NCBI GenBank assembly: GCA_000697055.1
Contig: JNDT01001783.1
Location: 1 to 64,000 of the forward strand
Source: Saksenaea vasiformis B4078
Taxonomy: Eukaryota; Mucoromycota; Mucoromycetes; Mucorales; Saksenaeaceae
Reading direction: 5' to 3'
Length of the DNA: 64,000 bases
Shown here: one piece after another, positions 9,859-24,678 of the stretch
How the letters are laid out: each line of letters starts with the position of its first letter
Position numbering within the stretch: the first letter of the stretch is position 1
Position numbers and translations under genes: made by a program
The notes under the pieces: generated by a model
Seen by the model: only the letters and a program-made list of their open reading frames with translations
Told to the model about the DNA's origin: nothing
The model's database searches: none

Positions 9859-12800
9859 GGTGGTGCGAAAGGGCAAAAGTTGAAACGAATACAATAATGG
9901 GGCGATCTTTCAATTTCTACTGTAAACTCCGTACTGTGACTTGGCGCCCTTTAAAAGTCTCATTGCAGTACATCAGCCCTGGAGCTGTCGGGGATAGCTC
10001 TTGTGAAGGTGGTCGGAGCTTTCGGTATGCCGAAGAAACTACTTTCATTTTCTTTTGTAGATGCTTTGGGATGGACCTGTCCGTTATAGATCGCTCCAAT
10101 ACCAACTGTGAGTAGGTGTAATAAAAGGTTTGAGTAACGCACAAATGAGGTACTGGGGTCCGTCATTGAGCAAATTGAGAATGAAATAATTTGAATACAA
10201 GTTTATTTCTTGCAATACTGCTAGTCAGAAAATGATTACTATCTTGGAAGAGTGCTGTAACTATTTACCACAAAGGTTTTTTTGAAGATTTACGATGTTG
10301 TTAATGATTTCTGATCGACATACAGAAGCAATGGGAACTCTTCTTGTAAAACGTTCCAATTTTCCCTCAAATATTTTCTTGGTTCTTTCTTTCTTATTTG
10401 TGGTATATGTTGTAGAATTGTGTTCCATAACAGGAAGGATCGGGGATTAACCGTGTTTCCATATACAGTGAGCTTCTCCACTGGAACATCAACTGAACCT
10501 TATCATCTATAACTTAGACTTATCACAGAGTTCAGTACAACAAGGTAGCACTGTGTCATCACAGTAATTGATCCATTCCATAATCCACACCTAATACCGA
10601 GAAGAACGTTCACTAATTCTTATTTCCGCTAAAAGATTGAATCATATAAATAGGCAGACAATCTAATTGAAATAAAGATATCCAACAGTCTCAAAGGATT
10701 TATCCGCTTACTGTCCCAAATAACCTACCCATACAACATTATTCTTGACATGGAAAGGGCAGAGATGGCTTGATACTCGCGAGTGCGATCGCATCGTACG
10801 GACATCTCCATTATTCTCGCACGTTTTGCATAGTTTTCCTTCGTCTCTTACTGGTTCTTTCTTATTTCCTCGATTTTTGCTCGCTTCTTTCGCTCTGCTT
10901 GTGCTTCTTTCTGATCATCCGTTAGATTTTTCCTTTTTCTAACCGTGGGTCGACCATTTTTATTTCGCAGCTTCCTAAACCAACCAATCGGCTCTTTGCT
11001 AGCCATGGATTTTTCAACCTTTTTCAACGGACTTTCCGCTAAAGTTCAAGGATATCAGTTTAACGTCTGATCTTTAACCGTTCTTACGTTCTGAAGCGCT
11101 CATAATAAGGATTATTTGAGAAAAAAAAAACAAAGAAGAAACAAAGAAAAATATGCTTTCGATAAATTGACAATAGTTATCAGTGGTGACTTTGAGCCAT
11201 AGAAATCTTGCTTTTGTAACGTATTTTTGCTAACGATTCTGCGAAAATTTAGTAAAATGAATCACTCAACATTGGTATTAGACGATGATCGAATTGTCAT
11301 CACTGGAGTGATCTGTCTATAGGCTATGAGCAAATTGAATACATACATCATTACTTGAAATCTCGTTCATCATATCTCAGTATTCAATACAACGAGCAAC
11401 GCTTTCTCAGTCAAACCACCCTTTTTTGCAATTGAAACATATATAACAACTCTCCGTAGCCACTAAAACATGTAAGCAAGTACGATCTACGCTTCCACCA
11501 ATCATAGTGCATAAAAGACAAGGCTTTCTTTTACTTGCTGCCATTCTCGCTTGGATTAAGGGCAGTCGTTGTATGGGAAAGAATAAAAAAAAAGAAGATA
11601 GAAAAGGAGGTAGTGGATAATATATCCTCTAATTGATAACGCTCGATCAGTGTCTTCCGATGCTGAGAGAAGTTCACTCCAAAAAATGCTTGCGCCTCCG
11701 CTGCGCTCTGGTAAGCACTTTTTGTTCATTCACTTCCCGTCTGGCATAACAGATCATTGAAAGATTTGATGATTTGGAAAGAAATACCGCGAACCAATGC
11801 GGAAGGAATGTGATGAGCCAATCAAATGTATATATGCGATTATATTTATACGGATTGTTAACAATCTACTATCTCTGATAGGGAGAGCGATAAGAAACAA
11901 ACAGTAAAGCGTGTCGATAATCATTAAAGCAACTGAATGCAAGATACTGCACAAATTTGCAAGCGCTTATTTTAGATCATTGATGTTGACCAAGGTAGAG
12001 GAAGCAGTAGAAGAAATAACTGAAGGATTTACAATGTATTACATTTTAGGTTTGCATCAGATACATCCATACAGTAGAAGCCTGAGCGCTGATACGTCCT
12101 TTTTTCGTGGAAAGAAAACACCATGGAAAAAGGGAACTTAACAAAACGTTAGCAAAATCTTGCAAAATCTGATAAAACCAACAAGATTCGAGATTTTTCT
12201 AAGATTTTATCCCATAGTGAAAGAGGAAGAGAGCAAGCTAAAAATATCCTTATACAGCTGATAATAGAGCCATTGCGCAGATATCCGGGCGGGTCTGCTT
12301 GTAGCATGCTAGCTCATCTGGTGTTCTATTCAATATTGTGGCGACCGTCTGTTCTCTCACTTGCTACAGGAACTATTCGCTTTTTTTGTCATGCGGCTTT
12401 AAACGCATTGATTGACGAAGAAAGGTTTTCGGTCTTACCGATTGCGGAGTTGTCACCTGTTGTCCTAACTGCTTTCGTCGTAAATCCGTCATCTATGTCT
12501 GTGCTGATAGCTCGTTTACATTTACCTCGAAACATTCTGCTGGAAAGCCTTTCCACCTTGAGTCAGTATAATTGCCTCCTTCGTTGAGTCAGAAAGACCA
12601 TAAGTTTGCAAAAATTTAAACGGTAATCTCTACCTCCTTATTCGAGCGTTCGAATTTCTTCCTTCTTTTCTTTCCTCAGTTAGTATTGGTGGCCTAGTCA
12701 CGGAATCGGATCTTAAACCACAGAACCTTTCCGTGCGACAAGAAACGTTTTTAATACCTTTTTCTGCTCCCTCTTAACAGAATCCTTCCATCTGCTTGTC

Positions 12801-14562
12801 CCTCACTACGCCGTCGGTCAACAAACTAGCTTGACCGAGTGAATATTTATTTTTGTGCATCTATTAACTCGTTCCTCTTCGTCCCGTTTTTCCCGGAGCT
12901 GAGATCCCTAAAGTCCGGTGGACTGTCTCTGCAATTTCGCGCCTTTAAGCAAGTCTATAACTTACGCAGCCGCACATACGCCAAAACTACTCCAAACCTT
13001 AACCCATCTAATATCATTACTTGGTCCGAACCAAGAAATTTGGCTTGCCACTACAGTAAATGTTGTACTTATCCGTTAATGACGATTTCTTATATCTTTT
13101 CGACGTGTTTTAAGGGGAGTGAGTTTGTGCGGACTCAACTTTGGTTAGGCGTTCTCAATCCGAATGGAAACGCAGATCTGACTGGAAACCATGAGTTTAC
13201 AAAAGAAAAACAGATGGTTCCTTTAATAAGCAATCCAGTAATATCGCTCTTTTTCTTCCTTACGTCCTGCTTATGTCCTATTTTCTTCGAAAGAGGCTGC
13301 ACTGCCACAGTAATAGGTTAATGTGAAATATCCTCAACGGGCTGTGCGCGTTCTGGCGACGCAGTGTCTGGAAGTGCTTATTTTTGTATTAAATGAGCGA
13401 TTTCATAGACATTTATACCGTCTTGAACGGGATGCGTGATAGCCCCGGCCCGTGCGACGGGATTAACCTAATGGTGATGATCGCATGTCTTATCGTGAAT
13501 GATCCTCCGTGCTGTATCTATTGAGAATCAAGTTTGGCGCAAGCAGATCTATAATTATTCTCATAAATGATATACTTCGCTCTCCCCCCCCCCAAAGAAA
13601 TAGCATAAACTCTCGGAAAAAAGAAGAATTCGTGATCCCAGATTCACATTTCTTTCAAAGGATGGACGATAATATCGCAACAGTTGCACTGGACTCAGTA
13701 TGCATGCGTGGTACATTTTGACACGGTCTACACATAACTGAGCAAAGCCTAACAGCGGCAGTGCAATGCGTATCTAAGGAACGAGAGAAAGATAGGGAGA
13801 GAATTACTGCAACCTTTCCTACGTTCACTTCCTCCAGGACCGTTTATTTATAGCAAATGACAGATGTTTCAGCTGATGTGATACGCCTGCAACAATTGCA
13901 ATGCGTCCTAAGAACCGAGCAACCAACGCCAAGTGAAACATTCCCGCTGCTGACTGAGGCCAGGAACGAATCAGCCACTTCTGACCTTTCGGGTCCCTCA
14001 GATTTTCCATACCAATGATAAGGGAAAGGAAATTCCTTTTTTCGACACAGTTACGATGTATATCCATCTGTGCTATTTATTGACATGTATAGGTTTCTCC
14101 GGCTTAGTACCTTTTTTTTTTTTAAAAAAAACAACGTCTGCGTTGCCTGAAAAGTCAACTTGCATCGACTGAAAACCAAGCCTTCATGATCGCAAAATCT
14201 ATACAGCTCAGCGTAAAAGCGTTTTCAATAAACAGTAGTGGTAACCATGGCTTTGAAGCGGAAATGCCCATTCATGTTTCCCCGTTCAAAGTTCCAATTT
14301 TGGTATATCTTACGGACAAGATATATGAGGTACTTTTTAGAACAGATTACAGGTCGTTGTGCCAATGAAAAGCTAACTTCATGCTCTTTTACGGCACCTC
14401 CCCCCGTCCGTGTTACCAACACTTTTTTCTTTTTTTGGCTCCGCCCGTCCAGTGCTTTTTTTTTTTTTTGGCTCTTCCAACTCAAGCGGAACTTACTGCA
14501 CCCAGGTGTTCCTTCTTTTCCCTGTTCCCCACCAAACCCCTTCACTTAGCTGACATTTAGCC
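9859..14562. other. Gene-poor 4.7-kb region
   Basis: No gene could be supported. Open frames at 9917-10166 (minus), 10290-10481 (minus), 12273-12587 (plus), 12839-13321 (plus) and 13825-14067 (minus) have no family motif I recognise and no convincing intron structure. The 10.0-10.17 kb minus-strand frame begins MTDPSTSFVRYSNLLLHLLT and might be a small mitochondrial-type protein, but this was not demonstrable. Homopolymer runs occur at about 11120-11130 (A), 13585-13594 (C) and 14110-14130 (T then A), and there are T-rich runs at about 14424-14470 just upstream of calcineurin A. Confidence 0.45.
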
Positions 14563-16774
<2,212 letters not shown>

Positions 16775-17197
16775 ACGAAAAGAAGATATCACACGCACAA
16801 CATACGTTATAAAACACAACAAGTAACAATTAACAAACGAAAAAGAAAAAAAAATTGCCCAAGTGTTCTCTCTAACGATAATACTGCTTATTGAATGCTT
16901 TTCTACGCTACTCTTAAATAAATTTTGCGTCCACAAAGAAGTCAGTGTGTGAGAGACGCAAAATTGCACGCAAACCGTAATAAATGCTTTCCATTGCTGA
17001 ACGACCCGTTGCATCTAAACTGTCGAATGTAAGCCAATCGCATCATGTTATCCGTGTGACGAATCGAGCAAAACAATAACATTACATATTTGGGCTTGCT
17101 CCCATCAAGAAGCAATGTTTCCTCCTGCCTGAAACGGGTCAAAATAAAGAAAGGACGCCTTGATATTATTATCTCCTCTTCTCCTCTTCTCAACGAC
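16775..17197. other. Intergenic between calcineurin A and the Cyk3-like gene
   Basis: The first part is the A-rich 3' region of calcineurin A (AAATAAATT-type sequence at about 16915-16923). The second half holds a CT-repeat leader (TCTCCTCTTCTCCTCTTCTC, about 17172-17191) directly before the ATG at 17198. An in-frame ATG at 17090 also exists, but the encoded N-terminal extension looks like leader sequence. Confidence 0.5.
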
Positions 17198-19928
17198 ATG
17201 GATACAGCTTATGAAGACCGATATCTATGGGATTCTTACTGGTTGACAGTGGCTTCGCAACAACGGCAGCAACGGCACCAACGTATGCTTTGTCCTTCAG
17301 TTTCTACACCACTGGAATCAACTCGTAGACGATCTACCAGAATGCATAGCAGACATCGCTCATGCGACTCGTATGACGACGACGTGCCCGTTTCAAAACC
17401 AACTACAAACAAGACAAACCAGACAAGACGAGCTGTTCCTCATCGTCATCGGTTGTCTGCAACTGATTTCAATTCCATGAGACCTTTAGAACGGAATGAG
17501 CTACCGACACCAATACAACAGGCACGGCAGCCTATTAACTATGCCGAGGAAATGGTCAGCCAGTACTATGCTAATCATCCACCTACCTCAATTCAAGTCC
17601 GACGGAAACCTGTACCGCCAATGGTACCGGAGAAACCACAAAGGGTGGCATCAAAGATAAAAAAGTGTAACGAAGGATGGAAAATTGCTGACCGTACAAA
17701 GTACGATCATCTTGTTCTGCATTCTCCGCTTTCGGTCACTTCTAGCGCATCGTCTCGTTCCTCGTTTGATAGCACGGCCTATTACTTTCGTGCACCAGCT
17801 TCCGATCTAAGTTCTTCCTCTGCTTCTTCCTCCTCTTCGTCGTCCAAGGCACGAATACAGCGTACGAAAAGTAGAGGCAGCAGCAGCAGCAGTGGCAGCA
17901 GCGTAGAAGTGCCTACAAAAGAAACCGGCCTCACGCGGACTCGGAGTCACTCTTTTGGCAACTACTTGGAGCATCAAAAACGACAGGAAGACCGACAAAA
18001 ACAAGAACACGAAAAACACGCACAAAATCATCGACGTTCAACGCCGAAGTTGAGACGAGTTGTATCTGCGCGACCATGTATCCGTCGAGACGAATTGACG
18101 GAAGAAAAAGAAGAGCAAACAGAGGCAAAGGAAGAAGAAAAAAAAGAAGCTGAACGTGTTGATTCAGTGACATTATCGACGAGTCAACGGCCAGCGACAT
18201 TTTGGAATCCCCGTTCGGGCAATGATTTGACGCCTATGCGTCGTAATCTTAGTCGTAAGCTGCGTTGCTGGCTGCAGCCTCAACGGACGAAAATTGAAAG
18301 CACAGCAAAATCAAAATACGCCGCAGAGAAGATATGGAGTGTGGCAAGACCAAAGACTCCAGTAGAAGAAGAACATATCGCCGTTGTTAGAAACCCGTTT
18401 CTCATTCTCAGGTAAAAGTCTCAAGAAAGTTATCCGAACGTGTTGAACAAACAAGCTGTATCTTTTAGTCGCACGCTGAATGTGGCGGATGCCGTAGGCT
18501 TATCGTTTTCTGAAGTTGACTTTGAGCAAATTGATATCTATGCAGCGAATGTAAAACAGCGTGGTCCATTGCTGACACCCCAGGTGCTTGCTCAAAAGTT
18601 CCTCGTGAGACCTTATCGTCGTGATTTACATAAGATACGATCTATTTTTATCTGGCTAATTCAAAATATCCTGATTGATACGGAAAGTCAACAAACGTCT
18701 CGTTATAACCAAGATACGCTATTGGAAGAGTACGACGATACGTCGGATCAAGTTCTTTCCCGTAGGACCAGTCGGTCTTCTGTAGGTATGGCTACGTTGT
18801 TTTGTGACATGACCATTGCTGCTGGATTCGAAGACACACATGTTGTTTATGGCTACCTACGAGGTGAGGTTCACTCCGACAATACAAGCGACTAACTTTC
18901 CTTAAAGCACCAAAGGACACGCTAGATGGTGTCGTATTGTCGAACGGATCGGTTCCGAAGAACCATGCATGGTGCGCAGGTAAAAAGCAGATGCAAACAG
19001 CAACATCAACTTGGAGGTGACCTGTTTCTTAGTCAAAGTGGACGACGAATACCGTTTTGTTGATTGTTGGTTGGCATCACCGTATCAACAGCAGAATGAG
19101 GGCAAAATGGAACCACATTGGTTCCTAACCAAGCCTTCTGATTTAATTTACACGCATTTTCCAGAGAAGCGCATAGATCAGTATCTTGAGCCTCCTGCAA
19201 GCGCTAGTACATTTTTTGCACTTCCTCATGTCCTGATACCGTTTTTCCGGCACCAAATGCAAGTGATTGATTTTAATGCCGGCACACTCGAACTAGTGGA
19301 TCACCAGGTGTGTCATTTATCCATCCGCATCGATCCAGACATCGCCTGCTATGCAGAAGTGGAAGTACGTTCGGACTCAGGAACTAGCGCTCAACGCGGG
19401 TTGGCGCAATGCCAATCCATGCAGATTGATGGTAATACAGAAACTGTGTGCAAGATCAAGGCTGTGCTGCCACCCAACCATGTCATGGGCTGGCTTAAAA
19501 TTTACGCGGGTCCACATAAACGTCCCCGGCAGCAAAACCATCATCAGCTGCAGAAAGATACGGTCAATAGCAGCCACTATCCTCTCGCTCTCTATTTCCC
19601 CCTCACACATACTGGCGAAAACAGAGCATTTGAATTTGTGCAACTTCATGTGAATCATCATGAATTTTACGTACAAGAGCCGCAATGCTACCATCTCTAC
19701 CCTATGCAAACTTACAACTTTCGTATCTGCAACGGCAGCAGCACAGTACACCATAAGCTGGCAATACGAAGTCCTAGCGGTCGTTTATACAAGTTGATGT
19801 ACTATCCTCAAGATTATACCTATGATGGAAGCGTCACTGTATCAGAAATCGGAGCATGGTCACTTATCTGCCTGCTGCATCATTCTGGTGGATGGTCTGT
19901 CGTCGCTAGTTGGGAGTGTCGTATGTAA
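17198..19928 (+). CDS. Cyk3-like cytokinesis protein with transglutaminase fold
   Basis: Four exons (17198-18411, 18469-18863, 18908-18979, 19033-19928) sum to 2577 bases, giving 858 residues. The first 400 residues are disordered, with Arg/Ser/Gln-rich tracts and a long poly-Ser run near residues 205-235. A transglutaminase-like domain follows (about 410-600): RDLHKIRSIFIWLIQNILID, then SRSSVGMATLFCDMTIAAGF, then NHAWCAVKVDDEYRFVDCW. The remaining 250 residues form the conserved Cyk3/KY-type C-terminal region (PHWFLTKPSDLIYTHFPE...). In active enzymes the second block has Cys before xGxA. Here that position is Ser, so catalysis is not expected, although the His and Asp blocks remain. Cyk3 acts in septum formation at the division site. 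No SH3 domain is visible at the N-terminus, unlike the budding yeast protein, so the orthology is probable rather than certain. Confidence 0.8.
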
Positions 19929-20578
19929 ATAAAGAAAGGAACAAATAAATCGTATTCGTACTATTGGTAATGTGCTCTATAGACCGCAAAAACTTCACGG
20001 GCACATCATTAGTCACTGAAACTGACCTTGACTAGGCCATGCCTGGGAATTTTAACGGGAGGTCGTTTTCTTACGAGCTCGCCTTCGGTACGTATTTCAT
20101 TACCCTCGATCGATTATCCTTCCCCACAAATTTTGAGCAGTGTGTATGCCTTGTATTGACGGAACGTGACATGATTCATCCGTGAAATTTTATGGAGTGT
20201 ATGGAACCGTCATTGGCACTTTGAAGCACGTGGCAAGTGATACCCACCGGCTCGCTCCAGGCACAGGCTCTGTCTTCCTTCCATCTTGTAAACCACCGCA
20301 TACCTTGCGCAAGTAATACTCATAATGAACTCTATGAACAGCATTATATATTAGTATCATAGGACAAGGAGTAAACAGATGGTGTGAAAAAATAAAATAA
20401 AATAAAGAGCATTGGATTGGATCGCCCTTCAGGAGAGGTCTGTGCACTCCGAGCGAAATGTGTTGCCCTGGGTCCAGGATATGACTGCTGAATTTTTTTT
20501 TCTTTTCAGCTTTCTCCGTTGCCATTCAACTGACAGCGTATACGGTCTCGGCGATAAACTTTTCGCAAACTGATCTCA
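19929..20578. other. Intergenic, Cyk3-like to Mdm31
   Basis: No gene seen. AATAAA-like sequence occurs right after the Cyk3-like stop (about 19928-19948). Small AAAATAAAATAAAATAAA repeats lie at about 20389-20406. The final 70 bases are pyrimidine-rich and lead into the ATG at 20579. An upstream exon of the following gene is possible here but could not be shown. Confidence 0.45.
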
Positions 20579-23066
20579 ATGCCATCCTGGTTAGGACGAT
20601 CGGGTTTTCGAATATGGAGCAGGCAGATTCGTCCAAAGAACAAGAAGAAATTTCTCTGTCGCTCGCTTGCTCCCAGTCTTTTTGCATACAATGTCGACGC
20701 TACCTGTTGTCATGAAGCTGTCATGTTTCAACACGCCACGACATCTTCATCCCCGTCGTCTACTACACCTTGGCTTAGTACGCCGACACCAAAGACTACC
20801 ACGCCAAACACTCCCGCAACGGCTGCTGCGCTAGCTGCTGCAGCTGTTGCGGCTCTTGAACATGTCACTGTTAACCGTGCCTCTTCCTGTTGTCGGGAAA
20901 GCCAATGGACGGCGCTTGTCAAGCATTTTCGACGGCATATCCAGCAGTTGGTTGAAGATAACCAGCGCCATGATCCAAGGAGGCGACAGCGTTTCCTGTT
21001 CCAACCGTCCCACAAGATGATGTTCGTCCGGCGAATGCATACAAGTCATGCAGCACACCACACCACACCACATATGCCGCATCGACCAACAAAGGATGAG
21101 CTATTGGCGCAGGCACGCGGATTTCTCGAGAGGCTAAAGGTTCGAATCAAATATCCATTGATGCGTCAAATGCGACCCTGGACGTTGAATGACATGACAG
21201 CCCTATTTTCCTGGTTGTTTTTGGGCCATACTGTATGGTTGTTAGTGGGTACAACAAGCTTCTTCAGTTTAATCCTCTGGACAGCCAATTCATTGCAATT
21301 CCAAGGTAAAAAAGAAAGGATCATGCGTACCCAATCCCGGGCTATTATTGACGTTTCTATATTAGAGTGGATCGCTTATCGTGTCGGGAATTATTTGACA
21401 TCAGCCACAGGAGCAACCGTTGTGTTTGACACAGCAATTGTTCCGAACTGGAAAGATGGGAAAATTCGGTTTACCAACGTGAGAATCACGCGTATGCCAC
21501 GCTCGGAGAAAGAAAAGTTCGAGCGACATGCTGCTTTGATCAGTACGGGACGTCAGTTAACCGCAGAGGAAGATATGGTCAACCGTCCCACGTTGGATGA
21601 CGATCCGCTTGCTGGCGTTGTTTTGGCAGAGGATGAAAAGGACAATGAAGTCTTGAAGAACTGGATGTGGTTTGACTTGACACTGGAACGTGTTGATGTC
21701 TCGCTTAGTTTATTACGCTGGATGGATGGGAAGGGACTTGTTCAGAGTGCTGATGTCATGGGCGTTCGTGGTGTTGTTGATCGACGCCACGTGCGTTGGG
21801 ATCCCGACGTACCATGGGACCCTGTCGCTGCTCGCCACAAATACACGCCCGGTGATTTCGAACTAGAAAAATTGACACTAGAAGATTTATTGGTAACAGT
21901 GTATCAACCGAACGGCTTCCGCCCCTACCCTGTTTCGATTTTCCAAGCCCAACTCGATCGTTTCCGAAAGCAATGGTAAGAAAACCTTACTCCCGAAGGA
22001 AGGGGGGGGAGTAGCATGTTAATGGAGAAATTTGTCAGGTTTTTCTACGATATTTTATGTGCGACGTCCATTGTCGGTGCCTTTGACAAATGCTTGTTCA
22101 GCGTTCACACACCACAGCTCGAAAAGAGTGTCTTGGAACAGTCGGGACATATAGATTCGAAGACAACTGGATTTAGGAGTCACGACATTTATCACTATTA
22201 TCCCTTCAACAAGCCAGACCCGAACGGTGTTGTCGTCGGCGACGAAAACAGCCGCTTTGGTGTGATGACGGATGATGACATGAAAAAGAAGGGCTACAAA
22301 CGGAAGGTTTGATTCACTTTTAGTTTGAGACGGATTCATTAGCTCACCAAATATTATATAATCTTAGTCCCGTTTGCGCATTGATGGTGTGAATATCGAT
22401 CATATCAACCGTGGCCTGGAGGGACCACCTGGTTGGATTACTTCGGGAAAACTTGACATTTCGGCCGATATCTACATTCCCAAAGAAGCATCCGAAGCAG
22501 ATTCGACCGAACTATTGCGACAGCTGGTGTACGAACTAACGGACCGTATTGAACTTCCACAGCCAGTGATGCTGGGAGCAGGTAACGGTGAGGAGTTGCT
22601 TGTTGTAGGTGGTGGCACCAAGAATGCCCAGCCAGCACCGAAGCACGATGTAAACAAGATGTTCGTGATGGATGTCGACTTCCGCTTTAAAGACACGAAG
22701 GCCTCTGTTCCTTTAAAAACGCCGGAACTGAGCTATCTGAATAATGCGATGGTGCGTCCTGTGGTCGCCTATATTAATCGCAACAAAACCATTGTTCCAA
22801 TCAAATGTCGTGTAGTCATGGACTTGAGCAACTTCGACGGATCCTGGTCCGCATATGATTCGACGTTGATTGATCATATCAGTGAACAGCTTGGCAGAGG
22901 TTTTGTTGATTTGACTATGGATCAGCAGGAGCGGAATCGTCGGTTGAAACGTATCGGCTACTGGAGTATGCGTGAAATGATTCGAAATTTGCTCAATATC
23001 CATGATTTAATGCAAGGAACATCACGCGGCTTCTGGAGCTACCTTGGTACAGGCCTTAACCACTAA
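20579..23066 (+). CDS. MDM31: Mdm31/Mdm32 family mitochondrial inner-membrane protein
   Basis: Four exons (20579-21305, 21366-21975, 22039-22306, 22368-23066) sum to 2304 bases, giving 767 residues. The N-terminus is basic and rich in Ser, Thr and Ala, fitting a mitochondrial presequence. A second in-frame ATG at 20723 (residue 49) could be the true start. The family core begins with PWTLNDMTALFSWLFLGHTV, a membrane segment at about residues 211-240, followed by VGNYLTSATGATVVFDTAIV and WKDGKIRFTNVRI. Later blocks include LLRWMDGKGLVQSADVMGVRG, FFYDILCATSIVGAFDKCLF and DGVNIDHINRGLEGPPGWIT. Mdm31 supports mitochondrial shape, inheritance and phospholipid balance. Intron 1 is exactly 60 bases with no stop in frame. 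Confidence 0.93.
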
Positions 23067-23230
23067 AACCATCTACACGTCCCATCATTCTTTTTTTTTT
23101 CTAACTTTCATCACATACAACTTCCCCCCTCTACAAATATTTTTTGCCCCCGTTTATGTATACCATCCCACTTCTAAAATCAAAATAAAATAAACCACTG
23201 TACAGATCTAACTAATTGACTGCATTCTGC

Positions 23231-24077
23231 TTATTTCTCTGCCTGTTTGCCTTTCTTTGGCAACTCCAAGACGTAGGTACTTATCTATTCACAAAGGTGA
23301 GAACGTCCTTAAAATGAAATAAATTACCCGAAACAGATCCATCGGAATCGTCTTCAATGGCACCATTTCTGCCCGAGAGAAAGAGGACATCGTTTGAGAA
23401 GGCTCCGCAGGCACCCAAAAGTTTTCCTAATGTTCGTCTGTAGGTTTGACTTCCATTTATTCCTACTCTGCATACCTCTTGCTGCGACATATCCATTGTA
23501 TCCATCAATTCCATAGTCAGAGAGAAGAGGCTGTCGGGAGGATTGGGGGAGAGGAACGAATCGCATGCGTTCACCTTGAGAAGACATGCTCGCAAGTACA
23601 TCTCCAGCTCGGCCAGTGTCTCAGTCGACTCGCTATTGAAAGTCATTTACTTCGGCTCGGTTCTGTCAACATTGAAAAGGAGTACCTAGCGAGAACGGTA
23701 CCAACCGGTTCTGACACAGCTCGAATCATCGAATCAATTTCAAAGACAAAACGTTCTAACGGATGTCTCTGTGAAGACATGATGACTACAGCCACTGATC
23801 GACAGTTGCCCTTCATATACAAAAATGAACGACAAGCTTTTTTTCGCTAGATTCTCTCATTACATTAGTTATAACAGGTTCTATCGACTGTATAAATCCA
23901 TTGATATAGTCATTGATTCCTGGGTGTCTCGACATGAATACTGGCACACCGTACTTCTTACGTAATTCAAAGATATCTGTACGATCTGAAGTCAGAAAAA
24001 ACATGCCATTCGATTGTACCCATTACCACGGGGGTATAAGCGCCGCTGGTACAGGATCTGTACAATCCACACATGCA
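23231..24077 (-). CDS. REV7: Rev7/Mad2B HORMA protein, N-terminal exon unresolved
   Basis: The non-catalytic subunit of translesion polymerase zeta, which bridges Rev3 and Rev1. Spliced minus-strand blocks read WIVQILYQRRLYPR (24027-24077), DIFELRKKYGVPVFMSRHPG then INDYINGFIQSIEPVI (23821-23985), RHPLERFVFEIDSMI, ETLAELEMYLRACLLKVNAC then DSFLSPNPPDSLF, and finally ENFWVPAE then EMVPLKTIPMDLF joined to ISTYVLELPKKGKQAEK (last exon 23231-23284). These align block for block with MAD2L2 from the HORMA core through the C-terminal safety-belt strand. Introns are short (about 35-60 bases) and one small junction near 23785-23820 has two possible acceptors. The start lies further upstream, between about 24078 and 24240, but no candidate exon keeps frame without forcing, so the 5' end is left open. 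Confidence 0.88.
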
Positions 24078-24240
24078 CTGTAATAGAACGTCAATCGCTG
24101 ATCGTGGAATTAGTAACAACACTTGCAAAAATCAAGAAGCAAATCAACGATCGCTATAGAAATGCAATTGTCAGGAAGTTGATGACATTGTGTACATTAC
24201 AACATGCCTCGTCGCGTCAGTTTATCATTATTATGGCTAC

Positions 24241-24678
24241 TCATAATGAGTGCCTTGCTGGAAAGAGGCAAATCTCCGCTGATTTCCCAGATATTATCTT
24301 TTTGTTAACAGAGACGCGATACTCATTCCTAGGTAAAGCGATTATTTGGCCAAATTGGCAGTTAGGGAGTAACACAAAAGTGTTGCGCCGTTTATACCGC
24401 TTCAGTGATCCTCTTTGCGACTGGCATTCGCAAGCAATAATTCCACGCGTTTCGACAAGAAGTCAGCTGCATGGTATATGCGCAATAATTTAAGTACTGA
24501 AGGTCAAACAAGAAAGTCAAAGTATCGTCTATGCGAGGAGGCTTGAAACTGTAATTAAAATCTTACGTCGCAGATCAACCTTTAAACGATAGCATGAACT
24601 CATTTTTAAGTACTGGATCTGATTACTTTTTATGCAAATGATTAAACATACAATTGTATTAAGCAAAACAGTGTCTAT
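24241..24678. other. Short intergenic stretch upstream of REV7
   Basis: This contains the probable REV7 promoter and, at its right edge, the 3' end of the Knh1-like gene. A 159-codon plus-strand frame overlaps 24014-24493 but is antisense to REV7 exons and has no motif. Confidence 0.4.

Noticed and set aside
9960..10166. Small minus-strand frame possibly like ATP synthase subunit e
   Set aside because: Only an RYS-like start matched; the rest does not follow that family and no frame-consistent splice rescued it.
12839..13321. 160-codon plus-strand frame
   Set aside because: No family motif, no plausible introns or leader, and erratic composition. Left within the gene-poor region.
17807..18031. 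Minus-strand frame over the Cyk3-like exon
   Set aside because: Shadow of the Ser/Arg-rich region of the real plus-strand gene.
24014..24493. 159-codon plus-strand open frame
   Set aside because: It is antisense to REV7 exons, has no motif, and is best explained as a shadow.
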